Shown: positions 44,321 to 56,100 of the stretch, in pieces
Layout: every line of letters starts with the position of its first letter
Position numbering within the stretch: position 1 is the first letter of the stretch
NCBI RefSeq assembly: GCF_000151315.2
Contig: NW_011887296.1
Coordinates: forward strand, 715,095-779,094
Direction: 5' to 3'
DNA from: Capsaspora owczarzaki ATCC 30864
Taxonomy: Eukaryota; Opisthokonta; Filasterea
DNA: 64,000 bases
The notes under the pieces: model-generated
Database searches by the model: none
Told to the model about the DNA's origin: nothing
Seen by the model: the letters and a program-made list of their open reading frames with translations, nothing else
Program-made: the position numbers and the translations under genes

Positions 44321-45694
44321 AACCATTGTGTTTGTGCTTGATTGTGCTGCGACCTTCTTCTGTGCAGGCTGCTGCTCGGACATGCTGAAAGCAACCCGAA
44401 CGTCGTCGAGCTCCAAGCAACCGGCGAGGGCGGTCTCGATGAGCTGCTCGAGCGCCTCGACAATGCTCAGTTCCAATACGCACTGTGTAAGTCAAGCAAT
44501 CAGCTTTTTGGTTTGTTTTTTTTTTTCCATCGACAACAGTCACTGACCGAATCGCTCTGTGGGCCACAGTCCCGCACGTCCGAGGAGGTCGATCTGAGCC
44601 ACACTGTCAAGTTTGTCTATGTTCACTGGAATGGCAACGACGTTCCGTTCGCAAAGAAGGGCCGCTTTGGTGTCGTCCACGGCGCCGTTCAGGAGCGCTT
44701 CCACCCCTACCACATTGACTTTGACATTTCAGCACACAACGAAATCTCCGAGCAGCTCATCCAAGAGAAGCTGGCCGATGCCAGCGGCACTGGCAAGAAG
44801 GTTCTCGACCCCCTCGAAGCCGCCACCCGCCAAGCGCGCACCTTCACCGCCTCGCCCTCCAGCCAGGAGGCTCTTCTCAACTCGAAGACTGGCGCCAAGG
44901 CCCCACCGATGGTTGGTGTCAACAAGGACGCCGTCGGTACGTGTGTGCAGAGCTTGTGTTGGGAATGGAAGATTTTGGTTTGAGAGCTGACTTTTTCTTC
45001 TTCGTTTTTATTGGGGGGGGATTTTCAGCTGTTCAAGCTGATGACTCTGCCGCCGAGGCCATCGCTGATGTCCGAAATGACGCCACCGAGACCACCTGGT
45101 AAGTACGCGCAAGGACGCTCGGGGGCCATGTTTCTTTCGCTCGCCTCGTCTCATCGGTTGTGTCACTCCTGCAGGACCATCTTGAGCTACCAGGACAACG
45201 ATGTCAAGAAGCCCATTATCGCCGTTGCTTCCGGCTCTGGCGACCGTGACCAGCTCCGGCAGCACATTACCACTGAGATGGTTGCTTACATTCTCTGGCG
45301 CACCGTAAGTCCAACTTTCTCCTCTCGGCACTGTTCCCGATGCTTTAAGCACTGCGCGGTATCGCTTTTTGGCTCACACTCTCTCGCACAGACCGACGTC
45401 TATGAGGGCATCACCAACGTCAAGTTTGTCTCCATCACCTGGGTTGGCGATCAGGTCAAGCCGATGGCAAAGGCCAAGGTCTCCACACATAAGGGTGCCA
45501 TCACCCCGATTATTGGCGTAAGTGTTCATCGAGTCGTGAATTTGAGCTTGAATGGCCGCATTTTCAGAGATTCTCACTTTTGCATCCTTTTGGTCGGTTC
45601 CGTTTTCGTAATTCGACTGGTGCAGCCCGTCCACCTCGCACTGAATGCAACTTCGTACAGTGAAATCACCCAGACCATCAAGTTCAACTACTAA
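43650..45694 (+). CDS. Tandem ADF-H (coactosin-like) actin-binding protein
   Basis: Exons 43650..43735, 44368..44486, 44570..44936, 45029..45098, 45175..45304, 45392..45517, 45626..45694; ~321 aa. Two coactosin-type ADF-H domains in tandem: the first from IKQAFASVRADSNSTTWLLL through FVYVHWNG and ISEQLIQEKL, the second from AIADVRNDATETTW through VKFVSITWVGDQVKPMAKAK to the end (SEITQTIKFNY). Coactosins bind F-actin side-on; a two-domain version suggests bivalent binding, by inference. Both domains carry introns at matching places (after the TTW and in the AL/WRT strand), evidence for internal duplication. The exon 2/exon 3 junction is one base out of phase as read. Intron 1 is 632 bp with a 36-base A run. 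Confidence 0.8.
44282..44317. repeat. 36-base poly(A) run
   Basis: Uninterrupted A run in intron 1 of the tandem ADF-H gene, ~50 bp upstream of the acceptor. Confidence 0.95.
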
Positions 45695-45889
45695 ACACAC
45701 AAAACGCCGTTGTTTTGAAATGCTCTCATTGGTGGGGTTTTGTTTTCCGTTTCATGAGGTGTTCTTTTTTTCTGTTGCAAATACAAGTATCCTTTTTTTT
45801 ATGATCCATCTTCATGCAACGCTCGCGAGCTTCTGCACTCTCAGTCTACCTTTTGTTTTTTTCCCCAAACTCCTACTCTCACAAACAAA

Positions 45890-48800
45890 ATGGAAGACGA
45901 CGTGACGGCAATGCTGGCACACGTCCCGATGGGCCGCCTCACTTGGCGGGAAGACCCCGCCTCCACCTTTGCAGACTGGACTGTGGTTGTGCAGGATGCT
46001 GCGCTTTCTGGGTGCCAGTATGGTGACGTGCCTGCGCTGCTCGAGTCGTCGGCCGCTGAGAACGCAGCAGCTGAAACGACCACTGTGACCAGAGGCGATA
46101 CAGCGTCCCCGCCAAAACCAGGCACGTCCTCCCCACCACCGCCGCCGCCGCTCCAGGCTCAGCAACCAGGACTGCTGCAGCAGCAACAGCAGGGTCAAAG
46201 CTCACTTGCTGGCGTGATTCCCGGTGCGAACGGAGCAGCAGCGGTCGGTGAACCCCTGCAAGTCGCTCCTGTGGCTCTTGTGACAACGCCGACAACAACG
46301 CCGCAGCCAGCCGCAGCAGCCGTACAGCCGCCCCGACCTGCTGCCCCGACCCCGCTGCGACCCAACCGAAATGCACAAGTGCGTGGCGCTCGGGCTGGTG
46401 CGGGCCCTGTGCAAGGAGCATTGCCAGCGGCAACTCCGACTCGCGTCATCATAGCGTCAGCTCATCCTGCACGGCAACAGCAACAACAACAACAACAGCA
46501 TGCGACGCACAACCCACACCACCACCACACTCATCACCAGAATCACCATCACCAGAATCACCATCATCACCATCAGCAGCAGAACCAGCAGCCGAATCCG
46601 CGAAGCCCGGCCATTCGACTTCCTTTTCGGGGTTTGCGGCACGAGCAGCAACAACAGCCCCAATCTCAGCAGCAACAACAGCACCAGCAATCCCAACAAC
46701 AAGGGCAGTCCCAGACAGACAGATCAGATGCTCAGCAACACCCACCTCCGATGCCCCTTGCATTGACGCAGCCCGGGGAGGCAACCTACCATGTGCACGC
46801 GTGCATTCTGGCCGTTGGCAGCCGCGGTTCTGGGTTTTTCAGAACGCTCATGCAGACCCCGCTCGAGTCGACAGAGCGACAGAGCCGAACCACCATCTTG
46901 TATCTTCCTCAAGCGTGCTTGCCAGTCTTCCCGCTCGTGCTGGACTACATGTATGACGGTAGTTGGGACGCCGTGACCTCGAGCACGGCGGTGCCAATGC
47001 TGCGGGTCGCCCATCAGCTCTGCATGGCAGATCTTCATGCTCGCTTGATGCGCTTTATTGACGAGACCATGTCCACGTGGACGGCGCCAGTCTACCTCGC
47101 TGACAGCTTGGTTCTGGCGCTGCGCCAACTGTACGATCGCGCGCTCGCCGTTTGCGCGTCCGACTTTCTTCAGTACGCTGCCGATCAGTTTAACGTGCTT
47201 CCGGTAGGCACTTTGATTGAACTGCTCCAGCATCCAAGTATGCATGCACCTCCGGCGAACATTTCCCATTGCATTTGCTCCTATCTGCTGGCCAACGAAA
47301 CACTGCCGCTCTGTCACAGCGAAGACACTGCCCCGTCCATCTCAGACGCCAATCCTGCCTCGACGCCAGCGACGTCCTCCAACGGCACTGCTACGGCCGT
47401 CCCGGTAGTCGGCAAGAGCTGCGTCTTTGTCGTTGGGATGAGCCAGCCGCCGACTGCTTCAGCGTCGCAGTGCGGCAGCGACGCGCTCGTTCGTTCCGCT
47501 GACGCCGTGCCTGCCCCCAATTCCGCGGACGCCGTGCCTGCCAACAATTCCGCGGGCGCCACACCTGCCTTGACCATGTCGCCGGTACTCGACCAGAAGC
47601 ATCCGTCCACCTCCACGGATGATGCCCTCTCTGACGAAGAATTTGACTCGTTAACTGCCGTCCTCTCGGACGTCGCTCGGGATAGCGCCGTTCCAATTCT
47701 GCTCAGCGCCTGCGCCCACCGCAATCAGCGTGTCATTGCGCTGGCCTCCAAGTCCATTGCCGAGTCCTTCTTTCTGAGGCAGGTCGGCGAGCTCGACGAC
47801 GTCCCGTGCGAGGTTCTCTACAACATTCTCGTGCATGAAGCCTTGGCGGCGCATACAGAGGATGTCGTGTACGACGTCATTCAAGAGTACTTGCAAAACT
47901 CGTCGCACCGTTGGCACATGACGGACGCGGACGTGTCGCGACTTTGGTCGGCATGTCGGTTTACGTGGCTGTCCATGGAGCGGTTGACCCTGGCCGCGAT
48001 GCAACCCTCGATGCCGCCGGCCTTGATTGCTCAAGCCACGCTTGCTCGCTGCTGGCGACTGGAGCGCGCGCCGGCAGGCGTGCATGCACAAGCCGGCGCG
48101 GTCTTTTCGAGCACTGCCGCGCCAGAGCGCGTGCGAACCGAACTGGCTCAACGAAAGACCTATCTGCAAACGCCAATCTTGCGCTGGCATGTTGGGCCGC
48201 TGCGCAACACTGACGCCACCCGGGGCGGTAGCAGCGGTGCCTCCACGTCGAGTGGGGCCTTCTCCTTCTCGGACATCCCGTCGTCGGCCTCGAATGTGTT
48301 TTCAGCCATGGCTGTGGCCCCTCCAGTCATCTGGGTTGGTGCACACGCTGCCGCCTTTTCATCACCGGCACCGAATGCTGCAACGACGACGACGACGACG
48401 ACGGCTACTGCGGCCAGCAATCAGTCAGTCCCTAGCAGCACCAACCACCGACCCGGATTTGCTGCGCCGACGGTCAGTTCGACTGCCGCTGCGCAAGCGA
48501 CGTTCAACAGCGGCATGCCGACAACCACCATCTTCTCTTCTGGCATTCCGTCGTCGTCGTCGAGCAGCGCACCGACTTTCTCAGTGTCTGGGACGGCCAC
48601 CCAAAGCGCCTCTGGTTCCATCGTCAACAACAATGTCCGGTACACGGCCGAGCAGCGCCAGTTTACCGTCTTGACCCCCGAGCACCGCCTTGTTCGGTCT
48701 GTCGAGACGTTTTCCCTGTCCGAGTGCTCGCGCGTGTACGTGGAAGTGCTGATCAACAAGCTACATTGCTGTGGAGGGATTGGCATTGCCGACCTTGGTC

Positions 48801-49120
48801 TGCTGAACACCACCCCGAGCCACCAGCAACCTGCTACGTGGTCGTACAGCATGGAAGGCGTCATCTCGTCGCGCGGAGTCCGTGTCACCGCGATCAGCCC
48901 GACTGCATGGGGCACCAACGATGCGATCGGCATGCTGATTGACTTGGCGCAGCGGCAAGTCCAATTCTATCGCAACTCTGTCTTCCAAGGTCGCTGCGAG
49001 GACATTGCAACATCCAACATTTGCGTTATTGCCGACCTGGACGGCAATGGCTCGTCCGCCAGCTTTTCGGCGACGACTTTGGATGTGAGCGCAATGTTGC
49101 AGCAACAGCAGCGCATGTAG
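45890..49120 (+). CDS. BTB/POZ-BACK-SPRY protein with split BTB domain
   Basis: Intronless, 1,076 aa. Start of a BTB strand (DWTVVVQD, ~aa 29-36) is followed by ~240 residues of Pro/Ala/Gln/His low complexity (several CAG/CAC-rich runs, 46150-46780) and then the rest of the BTB core from ~aa 300: YHVHACILAVGSRGSGFF, LPVFPLVLDYMYDGSW, VAHQLCMADLHARLMRFI. A BACK-like helical region spans ~aa 420-720 (VYLADSLVLALRQLYDRALA; a second block near VLYNILVHEALAAHTEDVVY). A SPRY-like domain near the C-terminus (~aa 920-1066) shows VYVEVLINKLHCCGGIGIAD and IGMLIDLAQRQVQFYRN. Related proteins act as cullin-3 substrate adaptors; that function is inferred. Low-complexity interruption of the BTB fold is unusual. 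Confidence 0.8.
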   Translation: MEDDVTAMLAHVPMGRLTWREDPASTFADWTVVVQDAALSGCQYGDVPALLESSAAENAAAETTTVTRGDTASPPKPGTSSPPPPPPLQAQQPGLLQQQQQGQSSLAGVIPGANGAAAVGEPLQVAPVALVTTPTTTPQPAAAAVQPPRPAAPTPLRPNRNAQVRGARAGAGPVQGALPAATPTRVIIASAHPARQQQQQQQQHATHNPHHHHTHHQNHHHQNHHHHHQQQNQQPNPRSPAIRLPFRGLRHEQQQQPQSQQQQQHQQSQQQGQSQTDRSDAQQHPPPMPLALTQPGEATYHVHACILAVGSRGSGFFRTLMQTPLESTERQSRTTILYLPQACLPVFPLVLDYMYDGSWDAVTSSTAVPMLRVAHQLCMADLHARLMRFIDETMSTWTAPVYLADSLVLALRQLYDRALAVCASDFLQYAADQFNVLPVGTLIELLQHPSMHAPPANISHCICSYLLANETLPLCHSEDTAPSISDANPASTPATSSNGTATAVPVVGKSCVFVVGMSQPPTASASQCGSDALVRSADAVPAPNSADAVPANNSAGATPALTMSPVLDQKHPSTSTDDALSDEEFDSLTAVLSDVARDSAVPILLSACAHRNQRVIALASKSIAESFFLRQVGELDDVPCEVLYNILVHEALAAHTEDVVYDVIQEYLQNSSHRWHMTDADVSRLWSACRFTWLSMERLTLAAMQPSMPPALIAQATLARCWRLERAPAGVHAQAGAVFSSTAAPERVRTELAQRKTYLQTPILRWHVGPLRNTDATRGGSSGASTSSGAFSFSDIPSSASNVFSAMAVAPPVIWVGAHAAAFSSPAPNAATTTTTTTATAASNQSVPSSTNHRPGFAAPTVSSTAAAQATFNSGMPTTTIFSSGIPSSSSSSAPTFSVSGTATQSASGSIVNNNVRYTAEQRQFTVLTPEHRLVRSVETFSLSECSRVYVEVLINKLHCCGGIGIADLGLLNTTPSHQQPATWSYSMEGVISSRGVRVTAISPTAWGTNDAIGMLIDLAQRQVQFYRNSVFQGRCEDIATSNICVIADLDGNGSSASFSATTLDVSAMLQQQQRM

Positions 49121-49333
49121 TTCTGTAGTACTGTAGCCTTTGGGGGCACTACTCTTGTACATTTTTGTAGAGAATTCGTGAATTTTGTGTGTGCGCCTGT
49201 TCGAGTCGTTGAACGTGGTTGATGTTGTGTTGTTTTCAAGCTCGAAATCGAAACCGAAATCGAAATCGAAAGCAGTTCATTCATTGATTTTCTTTGTTTC
49301 TTTTTTTTTTTTTTTTCCTTTTTTTTTTCCATT

Positions 49334-49686
49334 ATGCGAGCAGCCATTGCGCTTTTGCTCGTGCTGAGCGCTGCTGCTGCTCACTGCGCAGTCGCTGCGA
49401 CTCCTCCCATCGCGTGCACGGCAGTCGACTCGGCCACCTCCACCAACTACGATCTCTCCTCTCTCTACAAGACCACCGGGTAAGCGCGCTGGTCCGGCCT
49501 GGAAGCACAATCGCTGACTCTTGGGTGGCCGTTTTTGGATTTTGCCCTGTTTTCGTTGGCTTGCTTGCTTCGCATCCCTTTTCTCTGCTCGCTCGCGATT
49601 GCAAATCCCCACCGAGACCAAATGCCGTCGAGGCGGAGGGTTCAACGTGAGCCAGGACCCACTGCTCCTGTGTATGAACGGCATCG

Positions 49687-49721
<35 letters not shown>

Positions 49722-50139
49722 GACCTTTCACACATGTGATGTTGCTCGTTTTCCAAGCGCCCGATCGCTGCGTTGGGACGAGACGCAGCCAAGTCTCAAC
49801 AGCCCGACGGCTGCGTCCGTTGTGTCGCTGCTTGACTCGTGCCAATGCTGCAACGGCCGCTCTGCACACGACACGGAAGACCAGATTGAAGAGCACGACA
49901 TCACTTTTTTATTATTTTTTTTTTTTATTATTCTTATTATCATTACAGCCATTCCTTCCCCCGGTTTGATAGCAGCGAATGCGCGAAGACCCTTCGCCCT
50001 GTTGGTCATGCTGTCTCTCTCTCTCTCTCTCGCGTTTGACTCGAGATCCCACAACGCCAAGAAACAGGCGATCCGACTCCTGGCGCTTTCAAATGCAACT
50101 ACTGCAGTCATGCGTTTTAGTGCGACAATGACGTTGGCC

Positions 50140-50183
<44 letters not shown>

Positions 50184-53100
50184 TGGCTGTGCTTTTTGCT
50201 GCGTTGGGCTTTTGAGACAATCGTTGATTTGATCTGCAACCAACCACCAACCAAAAAACACACGGTCCAAAACTCACTCTGCGTACCTTGTGTGGATGTT
50301 TTGTCGCTAGAAACTGGCTCGTTGAAGACCTGTCGCGCGAGCACCGCTACTGGATCAACGTGTGCGGGCCTTACAATGACCAGCCGGCGGACAGCTGCAC
50401 GACTGGCGACGACACCAACTCGGGCGGTTGCCAGGCAGTTGGTGCGGGCTCGCGCTCGTTCAACTTGGGCAAGGCCTCCAGCCCCACCTTCCGCAACGGC
50501 GGGCTGCAGCTCTTGTACGAGGGCGGCGACGCTTGCCACTCTGGCGCGTACAACCGCTCCGTCCTGATTCGCTTCACCTGCAACCCCAACCAAGTGGTAG
50601 GTCGCGTTTTCCACACGCAGCTGATATTATCAGCTGCTTTGGTTCTTGCTGCTGCCGCTTGTTTGTGCCATTTCACCTCAACCTCATCCGGGTTTGGTTT
50701 TTTTTTTTTTCTTTGATGGCTTGCTTGTTCCGCCACAGGGCGCTCCCGTCTTTGTCGAGGAAACCCCCGAATGCCGCTACATTCTAAGCTGGGCGACCGC
50801 GGCTGCGTGCTCGGGTGGCGTCACGCCTCCCGTCACGGACGCTTGCACGGTGACCAACGCGAAGGCTGGCGTCCGCTACGACCTGTCGCCGCTTCGCAAG
50901 ACGGGCAGCAACTGGTCGGCGCTCGGCAGCATGAGTGGCACAAACTACGAGTTTTCCCTGAACGTGTGCGGCCCACTGGTCGCTGACGGCTCCACTTGCG
51001 GCGCCGATCAAGGTGGCTGCCAAAAGCAGGTTGGCGGTGGCACGAGCACTTGGAATCTCGGCGCGGCGTCGTCCTCGCTCGCTCTTGCCGACGGTGGCTC
51101 GGCGGATGGCGCCACTGACACGATCAACCTGATTTACACTGGCGGCACGCCGTGCCACTCGAACGCCTACAACCGCAGCACGCTCATCATGTTCACCTGC
51201 AAGCCAGGCTCGCTCGGTCAGCCCAAGTTTATCACTGAGACCGACGAGTGCCGCTACATTTTCCAGTGGGAGACGTCTCTTGCCTGCGTGGACGAGGACG
51301 ACATCGGCCTCGGCAACTGCCGCGTGAAGGACACGTCGAGCAACGTGATTTACGACCTGTCGAGCCTGACCAAGTCCACTGGCGGCTACCAGTTCCAAGA
51401 CGACGACTACACGTACCTCATCAATGTGTGCGCTCCGATCGGCGGCACCCCTGGCACTTGCGTGGACAGCCGGACGGGCGCGTGCCAGACCGCCAAGTCC
51501 GACGGCCGTTCCTTCCGTCTCGGCGCCGCCACAGACGTTCTGGAGTACGCTGGCGGCATTCTGCGACTTCGTTACACCACTGGCGATGCATGCCACAACA
51601 ACCAGTTCAACCGCTCGCTGCTCATCACCTTCTCTTGCGCTCGTGGCCAAGTCGGCGCTCCTCGCTTTGTCGACGAGACTGGCGACTGCTCGTACTTGTT
51701 TGACTGGGCGACCGACGCTGCCTGCGGCCCCGCCGATCCGGACGACAACACCCTTCAGTGCTCTGTGACCGACCCGACCAACGGCAACCAGTTTGACCTG
51801 TCCCCGCTCACCCGCACCAATGGCAACTGGGAGGCCGTCGATACGCGCCAAGGCGCCTATTTCAAGTACCTGATCAACGTGTGCCGACCAGTCAACCCCG
51901 TCGCGACCGGCACGCCCGGCTTCAACTGCTCGTCCAAGGCGGGTGCTTGCCAGACCCGCAATGACCAGCCTGCTGCTGCCTTCCATCTCGGTGTGCCCTC
52001 CAGCCCTTACCTGCTCAACGGCGGTGTCGCGTTGCAGTACAACTTTGGCACGCCCTGCCACAACAACCAGTACAACCGCTCCATGCTCATCACCTTCTCT
52101 TGCAACCCTGGTGTGGTGGGTGTCCCAACCTTCATCACTGAGACGCCCGAGTGCCAGTACGTGTTTAGCTGGGCGACGTCGGCCGCATGCGTCCTCAACC
52201 CTGGCGGTGGCGACGTGGTTGGCAGCAACTGCCGCGTCACAGACCCCATCTCGAACAATGTCTTTGATCTCTCGGGTCTCGCCCGCTCTGATCGCGACTA
52301 CTCGGTCACTGCCAGCGACGGCTTCACCTACAAGATGAACGTCTGCGCGCCGCTCGTCGACCGCACCAAGTGCACCTCTGCCAACGCAGGCGTTTGCCAG
52401 ACGCTGGCCTCTGACGCTACGTTCAGCAAGCTTGCTGGTGTGGCCAACTCGCGGCTGACCTACTCGAGCGGCGGTGTCCTCACACTGACCTACCCGGACG
52501 GCCAGTCGTGCCACAGCGGCCAGTTCAACCGCTCGACCGTCATTTCCTTCACGTGCGCTCGCGGCCAGGTTGGCGCGCCCGTGTTTGTCGATGAAACGGA
52601 CGATTGCTCGTACCTGTTCACCTGGGCCACCGATGCTGCCTGCCGCCCTTCAGACGATGACGAGATTGACTGTGCTGCCACGGATCCCAGCACGGGCATC
52701 GAGTACGACCTGTCGCCGCTCTCCCGCGCCACTGGCAACTGGGAAGCGTCCGACTCCCGTCAGGGCTATGCCTTCCGCTACTTTATCAACGTGTGCCAGC
52801 CCGTCAACCCGGTTGCCGGCTCGCTTTGCCCAGTTCAGGCAGGTGCGTGCCAGGCGCTTGCCACCGACCTCTCTGTGGCCTACAGTCTCGGTCGCCCTGC
52901 AGCGCCCGTCTTCGCTGACGGTTCGCTCAAGCTCGAGTACGACCTTGGCACGCCGTGCCACTCGAACGCCTTCAACCGTAGCATGCTCATCACCTTCACT
53001 TGTGCTGCCGAAACGCTTGGTGTCCCCACGTTTGTGACCGAAACAGCCGACTGCCAGTATGTCTTCCAGTGGGCCTCCTCGGCTGCATGCGCCCCCACCA

Positions 53101-56100
53101 ACGGCAGCTCTTCCGGCGACTGTCGCGTCACCAACCCCAGCACCAACCAGATTTTCGACTTTTCTGGCCTCACCCGCACCACCGGCTCCTACTCGGTCAC
53201 GGTGGGCGACTACCAGTACGACCTGAACGTCTGCGGAGCTCTGCCTGCCTCGTCGCCGTGCTCGTCCAAGGACAGCAAATCGGCTGCCTGCCAAACCAAA
53301 CCCAGCGACTCGTCCTTCAGCAAGGTGCTTGGTGTCACTGGCGGCGAGCTGACCTACTCGAACGGCTTCATCACCCTCGAGTACGACAACGGCCAGGCGT
53401 GCCACGACAGTGAATTCAACCGCTCCACGCTCATCATCTTCTCGTGCGCTCGCGGCCAAGTCGGTGCGCCCGTCTTTGTGCAAGAATCGGCCGATTGCGT
53501 GTACATTTTCAACTGGGCCACCGACGCTGCCTGCCCTCCCAGCGACCAGCTCGAGTGCATGGCCACCCATCCCACCACAGGTCGCCAGTACGACTTGTCG
53601 CCGCTCATCAAGACCATCGGCAACTGGGAAGCGTTGGACTCTGCCGAGGGCGACTCGTACCGCTACCTGATTAACGTCTGCCACGCCATCAACCCAGACG
53701 CGTACTCGAACAAGTGCAACGTTCGCTCTGCGGCTTGCCAGCTCAAGCCAACTGATCCTGACTTTGCCCACGACCTGGGTCTCCCCGCCGCGCCCACGTT
53801 CACCAACGGCGCGCTGACGCTGCAGTACAGCCTGGGCTCGTCCTGCCACAATGGCCAGTTCAACCGCAGCGTCCTGATCACCTTCACGTGCAAGCAAGGC
53901 TCGCTCGGCGTTCCCAAGTTTGTGACTGAGACTGACCAGTGCCAGTACATGTTCATGTGGGAAACGTCCGTGGCCTGCGACGCAAACAATGGCACGGCCT
54001 CGACCGGCTGCCGCACCGTCGATCCGCTTACCAATGAAGTGTACGACCTTTCTCCGCTCTCTGCCTACCAGGCCGACTACTCTGTGGCTGGGAACGGCTA
54101 CATCTTCAAGCTGAACGTTTGCGCGCCGCTCAAGGCCCCCTGCGGCACTGCGACCTCGGCCATGGCCTGCCAGACCCAGCCGCTCAACCCCAACTTTAAA
54201 GACACTGCCACTGGTCTGGCGACTCCTCAGACGAGCTCGATCTCGTACTCGTCCGGTGTCATCACGCTCCAGTACACTGGCGGACAGTCGTGTCACGATG
54301 GCCAGTTCAACCGCACGACCATCATCATGTTCACGTGCGCCCGCGGTGTGATTGGCGCTCCCGTGTATGTGTCCGAGTCCAGTGACTGCACCTACACGTT
54401 CACCTGGGCAACCGACTTTGCCTGCCCTTCGTCGGATGCTCTCGAGTGCGTTGTTCGCGACCCCAAATCCAACACCATGTATGACTTGTCCGTGCTGACG
54501 CGCGCAGACACCAACTGGGAGGCGCTCGACTCGCGCCAAGGCTTCAACTATCGCTACTTTATCAACGTGTGCCACGCGATCGTCCCGACCGCCGCCACGG
54601 CTGCCTGCAATTCGCGCACTGGTGGCTGCCAAGTCTCCAACTCCAACTCGAGCAAGGTCTACAGCCTCGGCTACCCGGCCGCCCCGACCATCTCTGCTGG
54701 CGGCGTGATTAGTCTGCAGTACGATCTCGGAACCCCGTGCCACTCGAATGCCTTCAACCGCAGCATGCTCATCACCTTCACCTGCAAGCGCAACTCGCTG
54801 GGCCAGCCCACCTTCATTGACGAAACTCCCGACTGTCGCTATGTCTTCAACTGGGAAACGTCGGCTGCCTGCGCTCCCATTTCGAACGGCACCACGGGCG
54901 ACTGCCGCGTGACCAACACGCTCACGGGCGACGTTTTCGACTTTTCCACGCTCACCTCCAGCGGATCCGACTACCAGATTGCATCCGGCGACTACGTCTA
55001 CAACCTCAACGTCTGCGGCCGGACCAACACCCAGTGCGGCAACAACCCCAACGCTGCCATGTGCCAAACCAAGCCTTCGGACGCGAGCTTTGCCAAGAGC
55101 GGTGGCTCCGTGTCCTCGACCTTGACATTCAACAATGGCATCATCTCGCTGCAGTACTATGGCGGACAGTCGTGTCACGATGGCCAATTCAACCGCTCGA
55201 CCATCATCACCTTTACATGCGCCCGTGGCCAGAAGGGCTCCCCTGTCTTTGTCTCCGAGTCTGATGACTGCGTCTACTTTTTCACCTGGGCTACCGACGC
55301 GGCATGCACGGCCGGCGACAGCATCCAATGCATTGCTCGCGATCCTGCTACCGGTATCCAGTACGACCTGAACCCGTTGGCCCGTGACTCTGGCAACTGG
55401 CAAGCGGTCGACACTCGCGATGGCGGCGCCTTCCAGTACTTTATCAACGTTTGTCGCGCCATCAACCCGGTTGCCGGCACATCCTGCTCGGTTCAGTCTG
55501 GTGCCTGCCAAGCGCAGACCAGCAACATGCTCAACTCTTGGAGTCTGGGTCGCCCCTCCGGCCCGCAGTTTGCGAACGGTGTTCTCACCTTGAAGTATGA
55601 TCTCGGTACGCCGTGCCACTCGAACGCCTTCAACCGCTCGATGGTGATTACCTTCACCTGCAAGCCCGAGTCGCTCGGCGTTCCCAAGTTTATCACCGAG
55701 ACGAACGACTGCCAGTACATTTTCCAGTGGGAAAGCTCTGTGGCCTGCGCCCCTTCCAACGGCACCGGCAACGGAGACTGCCGCGTTGTTGACTCGCTCA
55801 CCAACAATGTGTTTGACTTGTCCTCCTTGGCCTCAAGCGCATCGGACTATGCCGTCACTGGCTCTGATGGCTTTGTGTACCAGCTGAACGTTTGCCGCGA
55901 CCTCGTTGACCACTCAAAGTGCGCCGAGCCGAATGCCGCCGCCTGCCAGACCAAGGCCACCGACCCCGGCTTTGGCAAGCTCGCTGGACGCATCAGCACC
56001 TCGCTCACCTACAATGACGGCGCCATCAGCCTCAAGTACGAAGGAGGCTCGGCGTGCCACAACGGCGCGTTCAACCGCTCGACCCTTATCACGTTTACGT

